Positions 22,928 to 32,511 of a DNA stretch of 64,000 nucleotides are shown here, piece by piece. The first letter of the stretch is position 1, and each line of letters begins with the position of its first letter. This DNA is from Cloacibacterium sp. TD35 (lineage in GTDB: Bacteria; Bacteroidota; Bacteroidia; Flavobacteriales; Weeksellaceae): contig NZ_CP104850.1 of the NCBI RefSeq assembly GCF_028864635.1, positions 1,060,001 to 1,124,000 of the forward strand, written 5' to 3'. A program made the translations under genes and the position numbers. The notes beneath the pieces were generated by a model that was not told where the DNA came from, ran no database searches, and worked only from the letters and a program-made list of their open reading frames with translations.

Positions 22928-24169
22928 TTGAAAACACTCTACAGCATATCCATCTTTCACCTTGAATTAGCGTTCAAGGTTTTATCGTGGTTTAATGACA
23001 AAATTAAGCGCGGTTTAGAAGGCAGAAAACAATCTTTGGAAATTGTAAAGTCTAACATTTCTAAAGACGACAAAGTCCTCTGGATGCACGCTGCAAGTTT
23101 AGGGGAATATGAACAAGGTTTGCCCGTTTTAGAAAAGCTGAAAGAAAAATATCCGACTCATAAAGTCTTAATTACTTTTTTCTCGCCTTCTGGTTATGAA
23201 AATGTGGTGAAAAAGAATAAAGAAGATATTTTATGTTATCTTCCTTTTGATAAAAAATCTACGATTTCAGAATTTGTAAAAGCGGTAAATCCTGAAATTT
23301 TCTTTACCGTAAAATATGATTTTTGGTATCATCTTTTAGAAGAATTAAAAAAGCAAAATGCCAAAATTTTTGTGATTTCTGCATTGTTTTATGAGAATCA
23401 AGTCTTTTTTAAATCTTATGGAAAATGGTTTGTAAACGAACTGAAAAAAAATGTAGATTGGATTTTTCATCAAACCGAAAAGTCTCTTTCTTTAGCTCAA
23501 AAATTTGATTTAACCAAAGGTTCGGTTTCTGGCGATACTCGTTTTGACCGAGTGAAACAAATCAAAAACCGAGATAATTTTGTTGAATTTATTGACGAAT
23601 TTAAAACAGATAAGAAATTATTAGTTTTCGGAAGTTCTTGGGAAGCCGAAGAAAAAATGGCTCAAATTCTTTCTCAAAAATTAGAAAATTTTAAAATTCT
23701 CATTGCTCCACACGATTTGAAAAGAGTGCAAAATCTAAAACAAATCTTTCCAAACGCAATTCTTTATAGTGAATTGGAGACTTCCAGTTTCCAACTCCCA
23801 GCGTCCAGCATTTTAATCATTGATTGTATTGGATTACTCTCCAAATTGTATTCTTACGCAGATATCGCAATTGTAGGTGGTGGTTTTCATGATAAAGGAT
23901 TGCACAATATATTAGAAGCAGCAACTTTCGGGGTTCCCGTAATTTTTGGAAATAAATACAAGAAAAATCCTGAAGCTGATGCCTTAATTGCCCAAAATGG
24001 AGGGAAATCTTTTGATAACGAAGAATTGGCAGCTGATTTTGTACTTGAATTGTCAAAAAATTCAAATCTGTTACAAGAAATGAGTGAAAATGAAGGAAAT
24101 TTTGTTCATTCTCAACCGTATTCTTCGGAAATTATTTTGATGAAAATTTTAGAAACTGTAAAATCGTAA
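22928..24169 (+). CDS. kdtA: 3-deoxy-D-manno-octulosonic acid (Kdo) transferase
   Basis: This 413-residue inner-membrane glycosyltransferase adds Kdo to lipid A precursor in lipopolysaccharide synthesis. The likely start is TTG at 22928, followed by a hydrophobic N-terminal segment. GASLGEYEQGLP-like sequence (here HAASLGEYEQG, near residue 58) carries the conserved catalytic Glu, and the C-terminal half has GSSWEAEE and VGGGFHDKGLHNILEAATFGVPV, both typical of WaaA/KdtA. The length matches the family. Confidence 0.93.
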   Translation: MKTLYSISIFHLELAFKVLSWFNDKIKRGLEGRKQSLEIVKSNISKDDKVLWMHAASLGEYEQGLPVLEKLKEKYPTHKVLITFFSPSGYENVVKKNKEDILCYLPFDKKSTISEFVKAVNPEIFFTVKYDFWYHLLEELKKQNAKIFVISALFYENQVFFKSYGKWFVNELKKNVDWIFHQTEKSLSLAQKFDLTKGSVSGDTRFDRVKQIKNRDNFVEFIDEFKTDKKLLVFGSSWEAEEKMAQILSQKLENFKILIAPHDLKRVQNLKQIFPNAILYSELETSSFQLPASSILIIDCIGLLSKLYSYADIAIVGGGFHDKGLHNILEAATFGVPVIFGNKYKKNPEADALIAQNGGKSFDNEELAADFVLELSKNSNLLQEMSENEGNFVHSQPYSSEIILMKILETVKS

Positions 24170-24236
24170 AGTTATGAAGATGTGAAGTCGTTTTAGCGGT
24201 TTTACAACTTTACGAATCATCAACTTTGCAAAAAAT

Positions 24237-24998
24237 CTAATTAAAAAATTTAGAATATTTCTTAAATCCATTGAAAGCCCAATTTGCAGTGTAGAACAAG
24301 GACTTAAAGGTAGAAAATTTCATATGTTCTTTATAAACCAGATACTGGTCTTTCATGATATTGGTTTTCTTTCTAGAGACACTACTCGCGTGCATTCTGT
24401 ATTTTGCCAAAGTCTTTTTAAGCGGTTTTCCATATGGAATTTTTTTGAGTAAATTCAGCCACATAATATGGTCTTCACGCTTGCTCCCTTCAGGGAAAAA
24501 TTCTTTACTCACTCTAGCGGAATCGTACATAGAAGCAAGTAGAGAAAGTCTACAGGTTTTGAGTAAATTATTAAAAGTTACATTGATATCTGCCTCGAAA
24601 TCTGCAATTTTAGGTTGAAGATTTTCATCACATCTAGAATAAGTACAATACGCTAGTTCTGCATTTTCAGTTTTCATAAAAGACAACATTTCAGACAAGA
24701 AATTGGGCTCCCAATAATCATCAGCGTCCAGAAAAGTGATATATCTGCCTGTTGCTTTTTCTAGAGCAAGGTTTCTTGCATGGCCTGCGCCTCCATTTTT
24801 TTCTGCTTCAACTAAAATAATTCTTGAATCATGGTGACTTTTGATGATTTCTACAGAATTGTCTGTGGATTTATCATCAGTAATAATCCATTCCCAGTCT
24901 GTAAAATTTTGGTTAAGTACAGATTGTATAGTTTCTTCTAAAAATTGAGAAGAATTATAACACGGCGTTATGATGGAAACTTGTGGCATCTTTTGCAA
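24237..24998 (-). CDS. Family 2 glycosyltransferase
   Basis: This 253-residue protein has a GT-A fold domain: SIITPCYNSSQFLEETIQS at the N-terminus binds the nucleotide sugar, TDDKSTDNS and the FLDADDYW motif supply the metal-binding Asp residues. A basic C-terminal tail follows. Such enzymes add sugars to lipopolysaccharide or capsule; the acceptor cannot be told. Its position next to kdtA fits an envelope role. It converges with kdtA over about 67 bases. Confidence 0.87.
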   Translation of the reverse strand: MQKMPQVSIITPCYNSSQFLEETIQSVLNQNFTDWEWIITDDKSTDNSVEIIKSHHDSRIILVEAEKNGGAGHARNLALEKATGRYITFLDADDYWEPNFLSEMLSFMKTENAELAYCTYSRCDENLQPKIADFEADINVTFNNLLKTCRLSLLASMYDSARVSKEFFPEGSKREDHIMWLNLLKKIPYGKPLKKTLAKYRMHASSVSRKKTNIMKDQYLVYKEHMKFSTFKSLFYTANWAFNGFKKYSKFFN

Positions 24999-25139
24999 AT
25001 ATACTTATTGTAATCAATAAAAATCTACCTTTACATAAACTATAATCATGGGTTGTTATTGGCGTTTATTTTGGGGTTTTTATTATAGGAACAATTTCTT
25101 CCTCTTTTGTCAAAAAATGGCATTTAAAAATAAATTTAA

Positions 25140-25175
25140 AGCCCTCATCTTTTAAGGTGGGGATTTTTCTTTTAA
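25140..25175 (+). terminator. Intrinsic terminator with no assigned upstream gene
   Basis: CCC-(T)-CATCTT pairs with AAGGTGGGG with one bulged T and is followed by ATTTTTCTTTT. It is oriented for a rightward transcript, but the nearest gene on the left runs leftward. A 35-codon frame at 25048-25155 ends inside the stem. Confidence 0.55.
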
Positions 25176-25181
25176 AAATCA

Positions 25182-25189
25182 TAAATTTG
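25182..25189 (+). promoter_or_regulatory. Candidate -7 box for leuS
   Basis: TAAATTTG matches TAnnTTTG 46 bases before the leuS start and directly after the terminator at 25140-25175. Confidence 0.5.
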
Positions 25190-25235
25190 TAAATTCTTAG
25201 AAATCAAGTTTAACAATACTTTAAAATATTACAGC

Positions 25236-28049
25236 GTGTTTTACGATCACAAGCAGATAGAGCAAAAATGGCAAAAGTTTTGGGAAGAAAACCAAACTTA
25301 TAAAACTGAAAATAATTCTACAAAACCTAAATTCTACGTTCTGGATATGTTTCCTTATCCTTCTGGAGCAGGTTTACACGTAGGTCACCCTCTTGGTTAT
25401 ATCGCCTCGGATATTTATGCAAGGTTCAAGAGACATCAAGGTTTTAACGTTTTGCATCCTATTGGTTATGATTCTTTTGGTTTGCCAGCAGAACAATACG
25501 CGATACAAACTGGGCAACATCCTGCAATTACTACAGAGCAAAATATTACCAGATACGAAGAGCAGTTGCGTAAAATTGGCTTCTCTTTCGATTGGAGTAG
25601 AGAAGTGAGAACTTCTGATGCTTCTTATTACAAGTGGACACAATGGATTTTTATCGAATTGTTTCATTCTTGGTACAATAAAATTTCGGATAAAGCAGAA
25701 TCTATCGATACTTTGGTAGAACATTTTTCAAAATTCGGAACTGAAAATTTAAATGCAGTTCAGAATGATGAATTAAACTTCACAGCAGAAGAATGGAACG
25801 CTGCTGATGAAAACAAAAAACAAGACATTTTACTCAATTACAGATTAGCTTACAGAGCCGAAACTACCGTAAACTGGTGTCCAGCTTTAGGAACGGTTTT
25901 GGCGAATGATGAGGTAAAAGACGGGAAATCTGAACGTGGTGGTTATCCTGTTTTTCAGAAAAAAATGATGCAGTGGAGTATGAGAATCACAGCGTATTCT
26001 GAAAGGTTGTTGAAAGGTTTACAAAAACTAGATTGGCCACAACCATTGAAGGATTCTCAAGAATATTGGATCGGAAAATCTCAAGGAGCAGCGGTAAAAT
26101 TCAATGTTTCTGGAATAGATGAGCAGATTGAAGTTTTCACCACTCGTCCTGATACTATTTTTGGGGCAACTTTTATGGTTTTAGCACCAGAAAATCCTTT
26201 GGTTTCAACATTAACAACGGCAGAGCAAAAATCTGAAGTTGAAAACTATATTGAAGAAACTTCTAAAAAAACGGAACGTGATAGAATGGCAGACGTGAAA
26301 AACGTTTCCGGAGCGTTCACAGGAAGTTACGCTGTAAATCCTTTTACAGGGAAAAATATCCCAATTTATATTTCAGATTACGTTTTGATGGGTTACGGAA
26401 CGGGTGCTGTAATGGCTGTTCCTGCGCATGATGAACGTGATCACCGTTTTGCTAAAAAATTCGGTTTAGAAATCATCAATGTGATTGAAAACGATTTTGA
26501 TATTCAAGAAGAATCTTATGATTCTAAAGATTCAGTTTGTGTAAATTCTGAATTTTTGAACGGACTGAATTATAATGATGCGAAAGCAAAAATTATTTCA
26601 GAAATCGAAAAAATGGGAATTGGTCACGGAACTACGAATTACAGACAACGAGATGCTATTTTCTCTCGACAAAGATATTGGGGAGAACCCGTTCCTGTGT
26701 ATTATAAAGAAGGAATGCCTTATACTTTGCCAGTTTCTGCATTGCCTTTAGAATTACCAGAAGTTGAAAAATATTTGCCAACAGAAGACGGCGATCCACC
26801 ATTAGGAAACGCGAAAAATTTCGCTTGGGACGAAGCGAACCAAAAAGTGGTTTCTATAGATTTAATTGATGAAAAAACCGTTTTCCCGATTGAACTTTCT
26901 ACAATGCCAGGTTGGGCAGGAAGTTCTTGGTATTTCTTGAGATATATGGATCCGAAAAATAACGGTGAATTCTGTGCAAAAGATCTATCAGATTATTGGG
27001 GACAAGTAGATTTATACATTGGCGGAAGCGAACACGCAACTGGTCACTTGTTGTATTCTAGATTTTGGAATATGTTCTTAAAAGACAGGGGTTACATCAA
27101 CCAAGATGAACCTTTCCAAAAATTGATAAATCAGGGAATGATTTTGGGGATGAGTGCGTTTGTCTTCAGAGTTGATGGAACAAATCAATTTGTTTCAAAA
27201 AACTTAGCTAAAGAATACGAAACTCAAAAAATTCACGTAGATGTTTCTTTATTGAAAGGAACTTCAGACGAATTAGATATTGAAGCTTTTAAAAATTGGA
27301 GAGCAGAATTTAATGATGCAGAATTTATTTTAGAAGACGGGAAATATATCACGGAACGTGAAGTAGAAAAAATGTCAAAATCGAAATACAATGTTGTAAA
27401 TCCAGATGATATTGCAGAAGAATACGGTGCAGATTGTCTGCGTTTGTATGAAATGTTCTTAGGGCCTTTAGAACAATCAAAACCTTGGAATACGCAAGGC
27501 TTAAGCGGTGTTTACGGATTTTTGAAAAAATTCTATAACCTTTATTTTGATGGAGATACGTTCTCAGTTTCAGATGAAGAACCAACGAAAGCAGAGTTGA
27601 AAGTGCTGCATACTTTGATTAAGAAATTTACGTTTGATATTCAGAATTTCTCATTCAATACATCGGTTTCTCAGTTTATGATTGCCGTAAACGAGTTGCA
27701 AAAAATGAAGTGCAATAAGAGAGCGATTTTAGAACCTTTAGCGGTAATTATTTCTCCTTATGCACCACATATTTGTGAGGAACTTTGGGAAAAATTAGGT
27801 AAAAATACATCAATAGAATTCGAAAAATTGCCAGAATTAAATGAAGCGTATTTGGTAGAAGATGAGATTAATTATCCGGTAAGTTTTAATGGGAAAATGA
27901 AGTTCACTTTAGCTTTAGCGGCAGATTTAGATGCCAAGCAAATTGAAGAAATTGCTATGAGTAATGATAAAGTTCAAGAGGTTTTAGCAGGAGCAACTCC
28001 TAAAAAAATTATCATCGTACCAAAGAAGATTATCAATATCGTGTTTTAA
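25236..28049 (+). CDS. leuS: Leucyl-tRNA synthetase
   Basis: This 937-residue class I aminoacyl-tRNA synthetase charges tRNA-Leu. The start is GTG at 25236. The HIGH-type motif appears as PYPSGAGLHVGHPLGY (about residues 42-57), the editing domain has TTRPDTIFGATF, and the KMSKS motif is MSKSKYNVVNP (about 713). The C-terminal anticodon-binding and C-terminal domains follow. The protein is somewhat longer than E. coli LeuRS (860), as is usual in Bacteroidetes. Confidence 0.97.
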   Translation: MFYDHKQIEQKWQKFWEENQTYKTENNSTKPKFYVLDMFPYPSGAGLHVGHPLGYIASDIYARFKRHQGFNVLHPIGYDSFGLPAEQYAIQTGQHPAITTEQNITRYEEQLRKIGFSFDWSREVRTSDASYYKWTQWIFIELFHSWYNKISDKAESIDTLVEHFSKFGTENLNAVQNDELNFTAEEWNAADENKKQDILLNYRLAYRAETTVNWCPALGTVLANDEVKDGKSERGGYPVFQKKMMQWSMRITAYSERLLKGLQKLDWPQPLKDSQEYWIGKSQGAAVKFNVSGIDEQIEVFTTRPDTIFGATFMVLAPENPLVSTLTTAEQKSEVENYIEETSKKTERDRMADVKNVSGAFTGSYAVNPFTGKNIPIYISDYVLMGYGTGAVMAVPAHDERDHRFAKKFGLEIINVIENDFDIQEESYDSKDSVCVNSEFLNGLNYNDAKAKIISEIEKMGIGHGTTNYRQRDAIFSRQRYWGEPVPVYYKEGMPYTLPVSALPLELPEVEKYLPTEDGDPPLGNAKNFAWDEANQKVVSIDLIDEKTVFPIELSTMPGWAGSSWYFLRYMDPKNNGEFCAKDLSDYWGQVDLYIGGSEHATGHLLYSRFWNMFLKDRGYINQDEPFQKLINQGMILGMSAFVFRVDGTNQFVSKNLAKEYETQKIHVDVSLLKGTSDELDIEAFKNWRAEFNDAEFILEDGKYITEREVEKMSKSKYNVVNPDDIAEEYGADCLRLYEMFLGPLEQSKPWNTQGLSGVYGFLKKFYNLYFDGDTFSVSDEEPTKAELKVLHTLIKKFTFDIQNFSFNTSVSQFMIAVNELQKMKCNKRAILEPLAVIISPYAPHICEELWEKLGKNTSIEFEKLPELNEAYLVEDEINYPVSFNGKMKFTLALAADLDAKQIEEIAMSNDKVQEVLAGATPKKIIIVPKKIINIVF

Positions 28050-28316
28050 CGAATTGTTAAATATTTTTTAAAAATTTATAAAAATTTATTTGAATATTTG
28101 AAAAAAAATAAGGCTAAAAATTTTGTAATTTTTATAATTTTAACGTGTTGAGAAAATATCTCACAAAAATTGCAAAAAATATTGTTAAATCTATAATGCA
28201 CAATGGTTTTCTATTCATAAGAAATTTATCATTGAATGATTTTTAACTTGCATTTTACAATAAAATAGCTTTATTTTACAGCCTCAAAAAAATTAACAAT
28301 TATAATTTAGTTTAAT

Positions 28317-29177
28317 ATGGAAATGAATGTTTCAACACAAGAGGAGCAAGTAGTTGCTAAAAAAGTAGGAGGTCTTAATCCTGCAGTTGTTTTACCTATT
28401 CTATATGTTATAGCGTTAGGTATTTATATTTTTATTTTAGGTAATCCTGGTAACTTTAAGAACGAAGGGGTTACTGGTCTTTCAGTTGCTTTTTCTGATG
28501 TAGAGAATAAGGATTTGCATCCAGATTCTTTCATGGGGATTATTTACATGGGTGGGCCAATCGTTCACATCTTAATTTTATTCATGATTACTGTAATCGT
28601 TTTCGCTATTGAGCGTTTCTTCGTTCTTAGAAAAGCAGCAGGTACAGGTAACTTAGAAAACTTTGTAGTAAAAGTTAGAAATTTACTTGACAAAAATAAA
28701 ATTGATGAAGCTATTGAAGAGTGTGATGCTCAGAGAGGTTCTGTAGGTAACGTAGTAAAAGAAGGTCTTACTACTTACAAAGCTCTAGCAAACGATACAA
28801 CGCTTAACAAAGAACAAAAAATGGTAGCACTTACTAAATCTGTTGAAGAAGCTACTACATTAGAAATGCCAATGTTAGAAAAGAACATGATGATTCTTTC
28901 TACTCTAGGTACAGTTGCTACGTTAGTTGCACTATTAGGAACGGTAATCGGTATGATTAAGTCTTTCCAAGCTTTAGGTGCTGCTGGAGGTACTCCTGAT
29001 GCTGCTGCATTATCAATCGGTATTTCTGAAGCACTTATCAACACTGCATTAGGTATTGGTACTTCGGCTATCGCTATTATTCTTTATAACTTCTTTACTT
29101 CTAAAATTGACGGACTTACATACAAAATCGACGAGATTGGTATGTCTATCCAACAATCTTTTGCAGAATTTAACTAA
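28317..29177 (+). CDS. exbB: ExbB-like proton channel protein (MotA/TolQ/ExbB)
   Basis: This 286-residue inner-membrane protein has three membrane segments: near residues 24-44, 80-100 and a pair in the C-terminal half with TLGTVATLVALLGTVIGMI and ALINTALGIGTSAIAIILY. The last two are the conserved proton-channel helices. With ExbD it uses the proton gradient to drive TonB. It is the first gene of exbB-exbD-exbD-tonB, a layout typical of Bacteroidetes. The 267 bases upstream are AT-rich and show no clear promoter match. Confidence 0.92.
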   Translation: MEMNVSTQEEQVVAKKVGGLNPAVVLPILYVIALGIYIFILGNPGNFKNEGVTGLSVAFSDVENKDLHPDSFMGIIYMGGPIVHILILFMITVIVFAIERFFVLRKAAGTGNLENFVVKVRNLLDKNKIDEAIEECDAQRGSVGNVVKEGLTTYKALANDTTLNKEQKMVALTKSVEEATTLEMPMLEKNMMILSTLGTVATLVALLGTVIGMIKSFQALGAAGGTPDAAALSIGISEALINTALGIGTSAIAIILYNFFTSKIDGLTYKIDEIGMSIQQSFAEFN

Positions 29178-29263
29178 TCAGTTAATTTTTGGCAAAAAAA
29201 TTGCACTCTTTAATATATAAAGAATGCAAAAACTAGAAGTTTAATTTAATAAAAAATAATAAA

Positions 29264-29863
29264 ATGGCGAGAGTCAAACCAAAAAGACACGGTGTTGTAA
29301 CAGACATGACAGCAATGTGTGATGTTACTTTCTTGCTTCTTACATTCTTTATTATGACTACTCAGTTTAAAAAGCCTGATGTAGAGCAAATTAAACCGCC
29401 AACTTCTATTTCTGAAAAATTACTTCCAGATGGAAACTTAATGACAGTTAATGTTACTCCAGACGGTAAGTTTTATTTCGCAGCTGTTGAAAACTTTAAA
29501 GAAAGATCAGAGTTGCTAGACAAAATGGGAGCTAAATATGGTGTAAAATTTTCAGACGCAGACAAAGTAGCTTTTTTCAAAACTCCTGCAATCGGAGTTC
29601 CAATGAATCAGCTAAAGAGTTTTCTTAATATGCCTGAAGATCAAAGAAAGTTTGTAAAAACTGCAGGAGTTCCATTAGACAGTACAAATAAGCAATTAAT
29701 AGATTGGATTAGTAGCAGTCTTGAAATTAATCCAGAATATAAATTGGCTATTAAAGGAGATGCAAACACTAATTACCCTAAAGTAAAAAATTTATTTGAA
29801 GGGCTTAGAGATATAGAGTATTATAAGTTTTGGTTAATTACTAGCCAGGAAACTAATAAATAG
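29264..29863 (+). CDS. exbD: ExbD-like biopolymer transport protein (first copy)
   Basis: This 199-residue protein has a short cytoplasmic N-terminus (KPKRHGVVTDMTAMCDVTF), one membrane helix at about residues 20-36 carrying the functional Asp, and a periplasmic domain. It pairs with ExbB and the second ExbD to energise TonB. It is longer than E. coli ExbD (141 residues), with an insertion in the periplasmic domain. Confidence 0.88.
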   Translation: MARVKPKRHGVVTDMTAMCDVTFLLLTFFIMTTQFKKPDVEQIKPPTSISEKLLPDGNLMTVNVTPDGKFYFAAVENFKERSELLDKMGAKYGVKFSDADKVAFFKTPAIGVPMNQLKSFLNMPEDQRKFVKTAGVPLDSTNKQLIDWISSSLEINPEYKLAIKGDANTNYPKVKNLFEGLRDIEYYKFWLITSQETNK

Positions 29864-29870
29864 TAAAGAA

Positions 29871-30434
29871 ATGGCAGAAGTACAAGTACAAGACAAGAGC
29901 GAAAAGGGAGGCAAAGTCCGTTCCAAAAAGCAGAGTACTAAGGTTGACATGACACCAATGGTGGATCTTAACTTTTTGATGCTTATGTTTTTTATGTTTA
30001 CTACTACATTTAGTAAACCTAATGTAATGGACCTTGGGTTACCAGCTAAACCAAAAGTAGATGCTCCAAAACCACCACCAACTGAAATTGATTTATCTAA
30101 CTCAATTTCTTTGATTATTGGTAAAGATAATAGAATTTTCTATCACCAGTTAGATCAAGCAGGTCTTAATGAACAGACTTTACAAGAAACTACCTATGAT
30201 AGAGAAGGGATTACAAAAGTAATCGAGCAAGCAAAACGTAATGCTAAAGATGTTACTAAGTTTACAGTAATTATCAAGCCTACAGATGATGCAGTATATA
30301 AAAATTTCGTAGATATTTTAGATGAAATGGCGATTACTAAGTCAGAACAATATGGTGTTACAGACATTAAGCCATGGGAAAAAGCTATCTACGAGAAAAA
30401 AGTTGGAGGTTCTACACCGGCACCAGCTCAATAA
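29871..30434 (+). CDS. exbD: ExbD-like biopolymer transport protein (second copy)
   Basis: This 187-residue ExbD paralogue starts 7 bases after the first. Its N-terminus has a lysine/serine-rich stretch, then STKVDMTPMVDLNFLML with the membrane-helix Asp, and a periplasmic domain that ends in an alanine/proline-rich tail. Two different ExbD proteins per operon are usual in Bacteroidetes and may form a heterodimer in the ExbB channel. Confidence 0.9.
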   Translation: MAEVQVQDKSEKGGKVRSKKQSTKVDMTPMVDLNFLMLMFFMFTTTFSKPNVMDLGLPAKPKVDAPKPPPTEIDLSNSISLIIGKDNRIFYHQLDQAGLNEQTLQETTYDREGITKVIEQAKRNAKDVTKFTVIIKPTDDAVYKNFVDILDEMAITKSEQYGVTDIKPWEKAIYEKKVGGSTPAPAQ

Positions 30435-30459
30435 TTAATTCAAAACTTATTTGAATATT

Positions 30460-31290
30460 ATGGAAAATGAAAATTTAAATTACAATCCATCTTTAGATGA
30501 AATTGTATTTGAGCATAGAAATAAAGAATACGGTGCATATGATTTAAGATCAAGTTATAGAAGAATCTTAACAAGATCTATGATCATTGGAACTCTTATT
30601 TTCTGTATAGCAGCAATTACTCCATTTGTAGTAATGAAAATTAAGCAATTAACTGCTAAAGAAAAAACAGAAGTAGATGCTAACCTTATCGAAATTCTTC
30701 CTGAAGAACAAGTGAAAGAAGAGATTGTGGAAAAAGAAGAAACTCCACCACCTCCACCACCTAAAGTAGAAGAGAAAATAGAAATTCTACAAAACGTAGT
30801 ACCTGAGCCAGTAAAGGCGCCTAAAGTGGAAACTCCACCTCCGCCGATTTCTGAGCAGTTAAAAACTACTACAGGTCTTGTAAATCAAGAAGGGGTAAAA
30901 CAAACGAATTATGCACCACCTCCTGTTGCTGCTCCACCAAAAGCTGCTGCAGTAGAGTCTAAAGCTCCAAGTACTACAGAGGTTTATGAATCTGTAGACC
31001 AAGAAGCGGAATTCCCAGGAAGTTTAAATTCTTTCAGAAATAAAATTGCTGAAAATTTTGACAACTCTGCAATGGAAGGAGGCGAAGGGACGCTTAAAAC
31101 TACAGTAACTTTTATTGTAGAAAGAGATGGTTCAATTTCTGATGTTAAAGCATCTGGATCTAACTCAGATTTTAATAGTGAAGCTGTAAGAACAGTGAAA
31201 AGTATTAGAACAAAATGGGTTCCTGCAAAAATTAATGGTCAGCCAGTAAGACAAAGATTTAGGTTACCATTAACTATGAATTTTGAATAA
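30460..31290 (+). CDS. tonB: TonB energy transducer
   Basis: This 276-residue protein starts at the ATG at 30460 (an upstream TTG at 30451 would add three residues). The N-terminal EYGAYDLRSSYRRIL segment is typical of Bacteroidetes TonB, followed by a single membrane helix (about 45-65), a proline-rich periplasm-spanning region (about 85-180) and a C-terminal TonB domain (about 190-276) with VTFIVERDGSISDVKA and LPLTMNFE. It transmits energy to outer membrane receptors such as those at 10036 and 55071. A strong terminator follows. Confidence 0.93.
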   Translation: MENENLNYNPSLDEIVFEHRNKEYGAYDLRSSYRRILTRSMIIGTLIFCIAAITPFVVMKIKQLTAKEKTEVDANLIEILPEEQVKEEIVEKEETPPPPPPKVEEKIEILQNVVPEPVKAPKVETPPPPISEQLKTTTGLVNQEGVKQTNYAPPPVAAPPKAAAVESKAPSTTEVYESVDQEAEFPGSLNSFRNKIAENFDNSAMEGGEGTLKTTVTFIVERDGSISDVKASGSNSDFNSEAVRTVKSIRTKWVPAKINGQPVRQRFRLPLTMNFE

Positions 31291-31310
31291 ACTTACCAAT
31301 TTTCATATAA

Positions 31311-31337
31311 AAAGAGAAGCGTAAGCTTCTCTTTTTT
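31311..31337 (+). terminator. Terminator after tonB
   Basis: AAAGAGAAGC and GCTTCTCTTT form a 10-base stem with the loop GTAA, followed by a T-run that ends just at 31337. Confidence 0.85.
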
Positions 31338-31370
31338 ATGTCATTTATTAATAAACTTAATTGCTTGTAT

Positions 31371-31565
31371 ATGTTTAATTACTTATCTATTTTAATCGGA
31401 TTATTTTATATTGCATTAGGTGTTTTTGTAATTGTATATAGGTTTTTTTTAGTACAATTAGATGAAATGCCATCTTACTTACTAGGTGGTTTACTCATTA
31501 TATATGGTATTTTTAGAATAGTAAGAGCGATTTATTACATAAGAAGAAAAGATGAAGAAATTTAA
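31371..31565 (+). CDS. Small two-helix membrane protein of unknown function
   Basis: This 64-residue protein consists of two hydrophobic helices (about 4-24 and 37-52) and a basic/acidic tail RRKDEEI. An ATG at 31338 would give 75 residues, but it touches the T-run of the tonB terminator, so 31371 is preferred. I recognise no family. It overlaps the next gene by 14 bases, so the two are translated from one transcript. Confidence 0.6.
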   Translation: MFNYLSILIGLFYIALGVFVIVYRFFLVQLDEMPSYLLGGLLIIYGIFRIVRAIYYIRRKDEEI

Positions 31566-32418
31566 GAGTTTTATTTTTTTTATTTTGGCGTTCTCAATCA
31601 TTTCTTGTTCTCAAAATGAATCAAGCAGACCTAATAAAGGCGAGATAGTAATAGCCGCAGATGAATCCTTTAGAAACGTAACAGAAGCTCTAGCAGAAAG
31701 GTATGTTGCGCATTATCCAGAAACTAAACTTCATCTGAAATTTCAGAAAGAAGACTATGCCTTAATGGATTTATTAAAGCAAAATGTAAGAGTTATTGTG
31801 ATGTCTAGAGAACTCACTGATAAAGAAAAAGAACTCTACAAACAAATGGTAGATTTACCATTAAAACCAGCGAAATTTGCTGGAGATGCAGCGGTATTCA
31901 TCGTAGCTAAAAATTCCCCTAGAAACTCGATTAGTATAGAAGACATAAAAAAAGAGCTACAATCTGATGAAAAAAATATAATTTTTGATGGAGTAAATGC
32001 TAGTAATTTCAATTTTGTAGCACAGAAATTAAATTTACCTCCTCAAAAAATAAAATATTCACTAATCAAAGGCAATAAAGGAATAGTTGAACAAATCAAT
32101 AAATTTCCTAATAGTATTGGGGTAATAAGTTTAAACACTATTTCTAATCCTTATTCTCTGGAAGCTAAAAATCTAAGAGAGCAAATTAAGATTCTACCTA
32201 TTACAGTAAATAATACCTCTTATCTTCCTGATTTAGAAAATATTAGAAACATGAAATATCCTTTTACAAGGATTCTTTATTTTTTAACCAATGAAGGACA
32301 CTTCGGATTAGGCAATGGCTTCATAAGATTTTCTTGTACACAAAAAGGACAGATAGTTGTAAGTAAAGAAGGACTTCAACCTTATAATATTTTTAAGAGA
32401 GAAGTAATGATGAGATAA
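31552..32418 (+). CDS. PstS-like substrate-binding lipoprotein
   Basis: This 288-residue protein has a lipoprotein signal ending in SIISC (Cys at residue 19). The rest resembles the phosphate-binding PstS/SphX type of periplasmic binding protein: IVIAADESFRNVTEALAERY near the start and paired domains with NSPRNSISIEDI. No pstC, pstA or pstB genes are nearby. Its place after the TonB operon and before a TPR lipid- or envelope-associated protein is a common flavobacterial arrangement, and it may sense or bind phosphate without a transporter. Ligand unknown. Confidence 0.7.
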   Translation: MKKFKSFIFFILAFSIISCSQNESSRPNKGEIVIAADESFRNVTEALAERYVAHYPETKLHLKFQKEDYALMDLLKQNVRVIVMSRELTDKEKELYKQMVDLPLKPAKFAGDAAVFIVAKNSPRNSISIEDIKKELQSDEKNIIFDGVNASNFNFVAQKLNLPPQKIKYSLIKGNKGIVEQINKFPNSIGVISLNTISNPYSLEAKNLREQIKILPITVNNTSYLPDLENIRNMKYPFTRILYFLTNEGHFGLGNGFIRFSCTQKGQIVVSKEGLQPYNIFKREVMMR

Positions 32419-32511
32419 AAAATTTTTAATTTTAATAGATTTAATTTAATTTTGGAACGAAAATTGTGTATTACTACTCAGGATAATACAGTAACAATAA
32501 AAAATAGAAAA

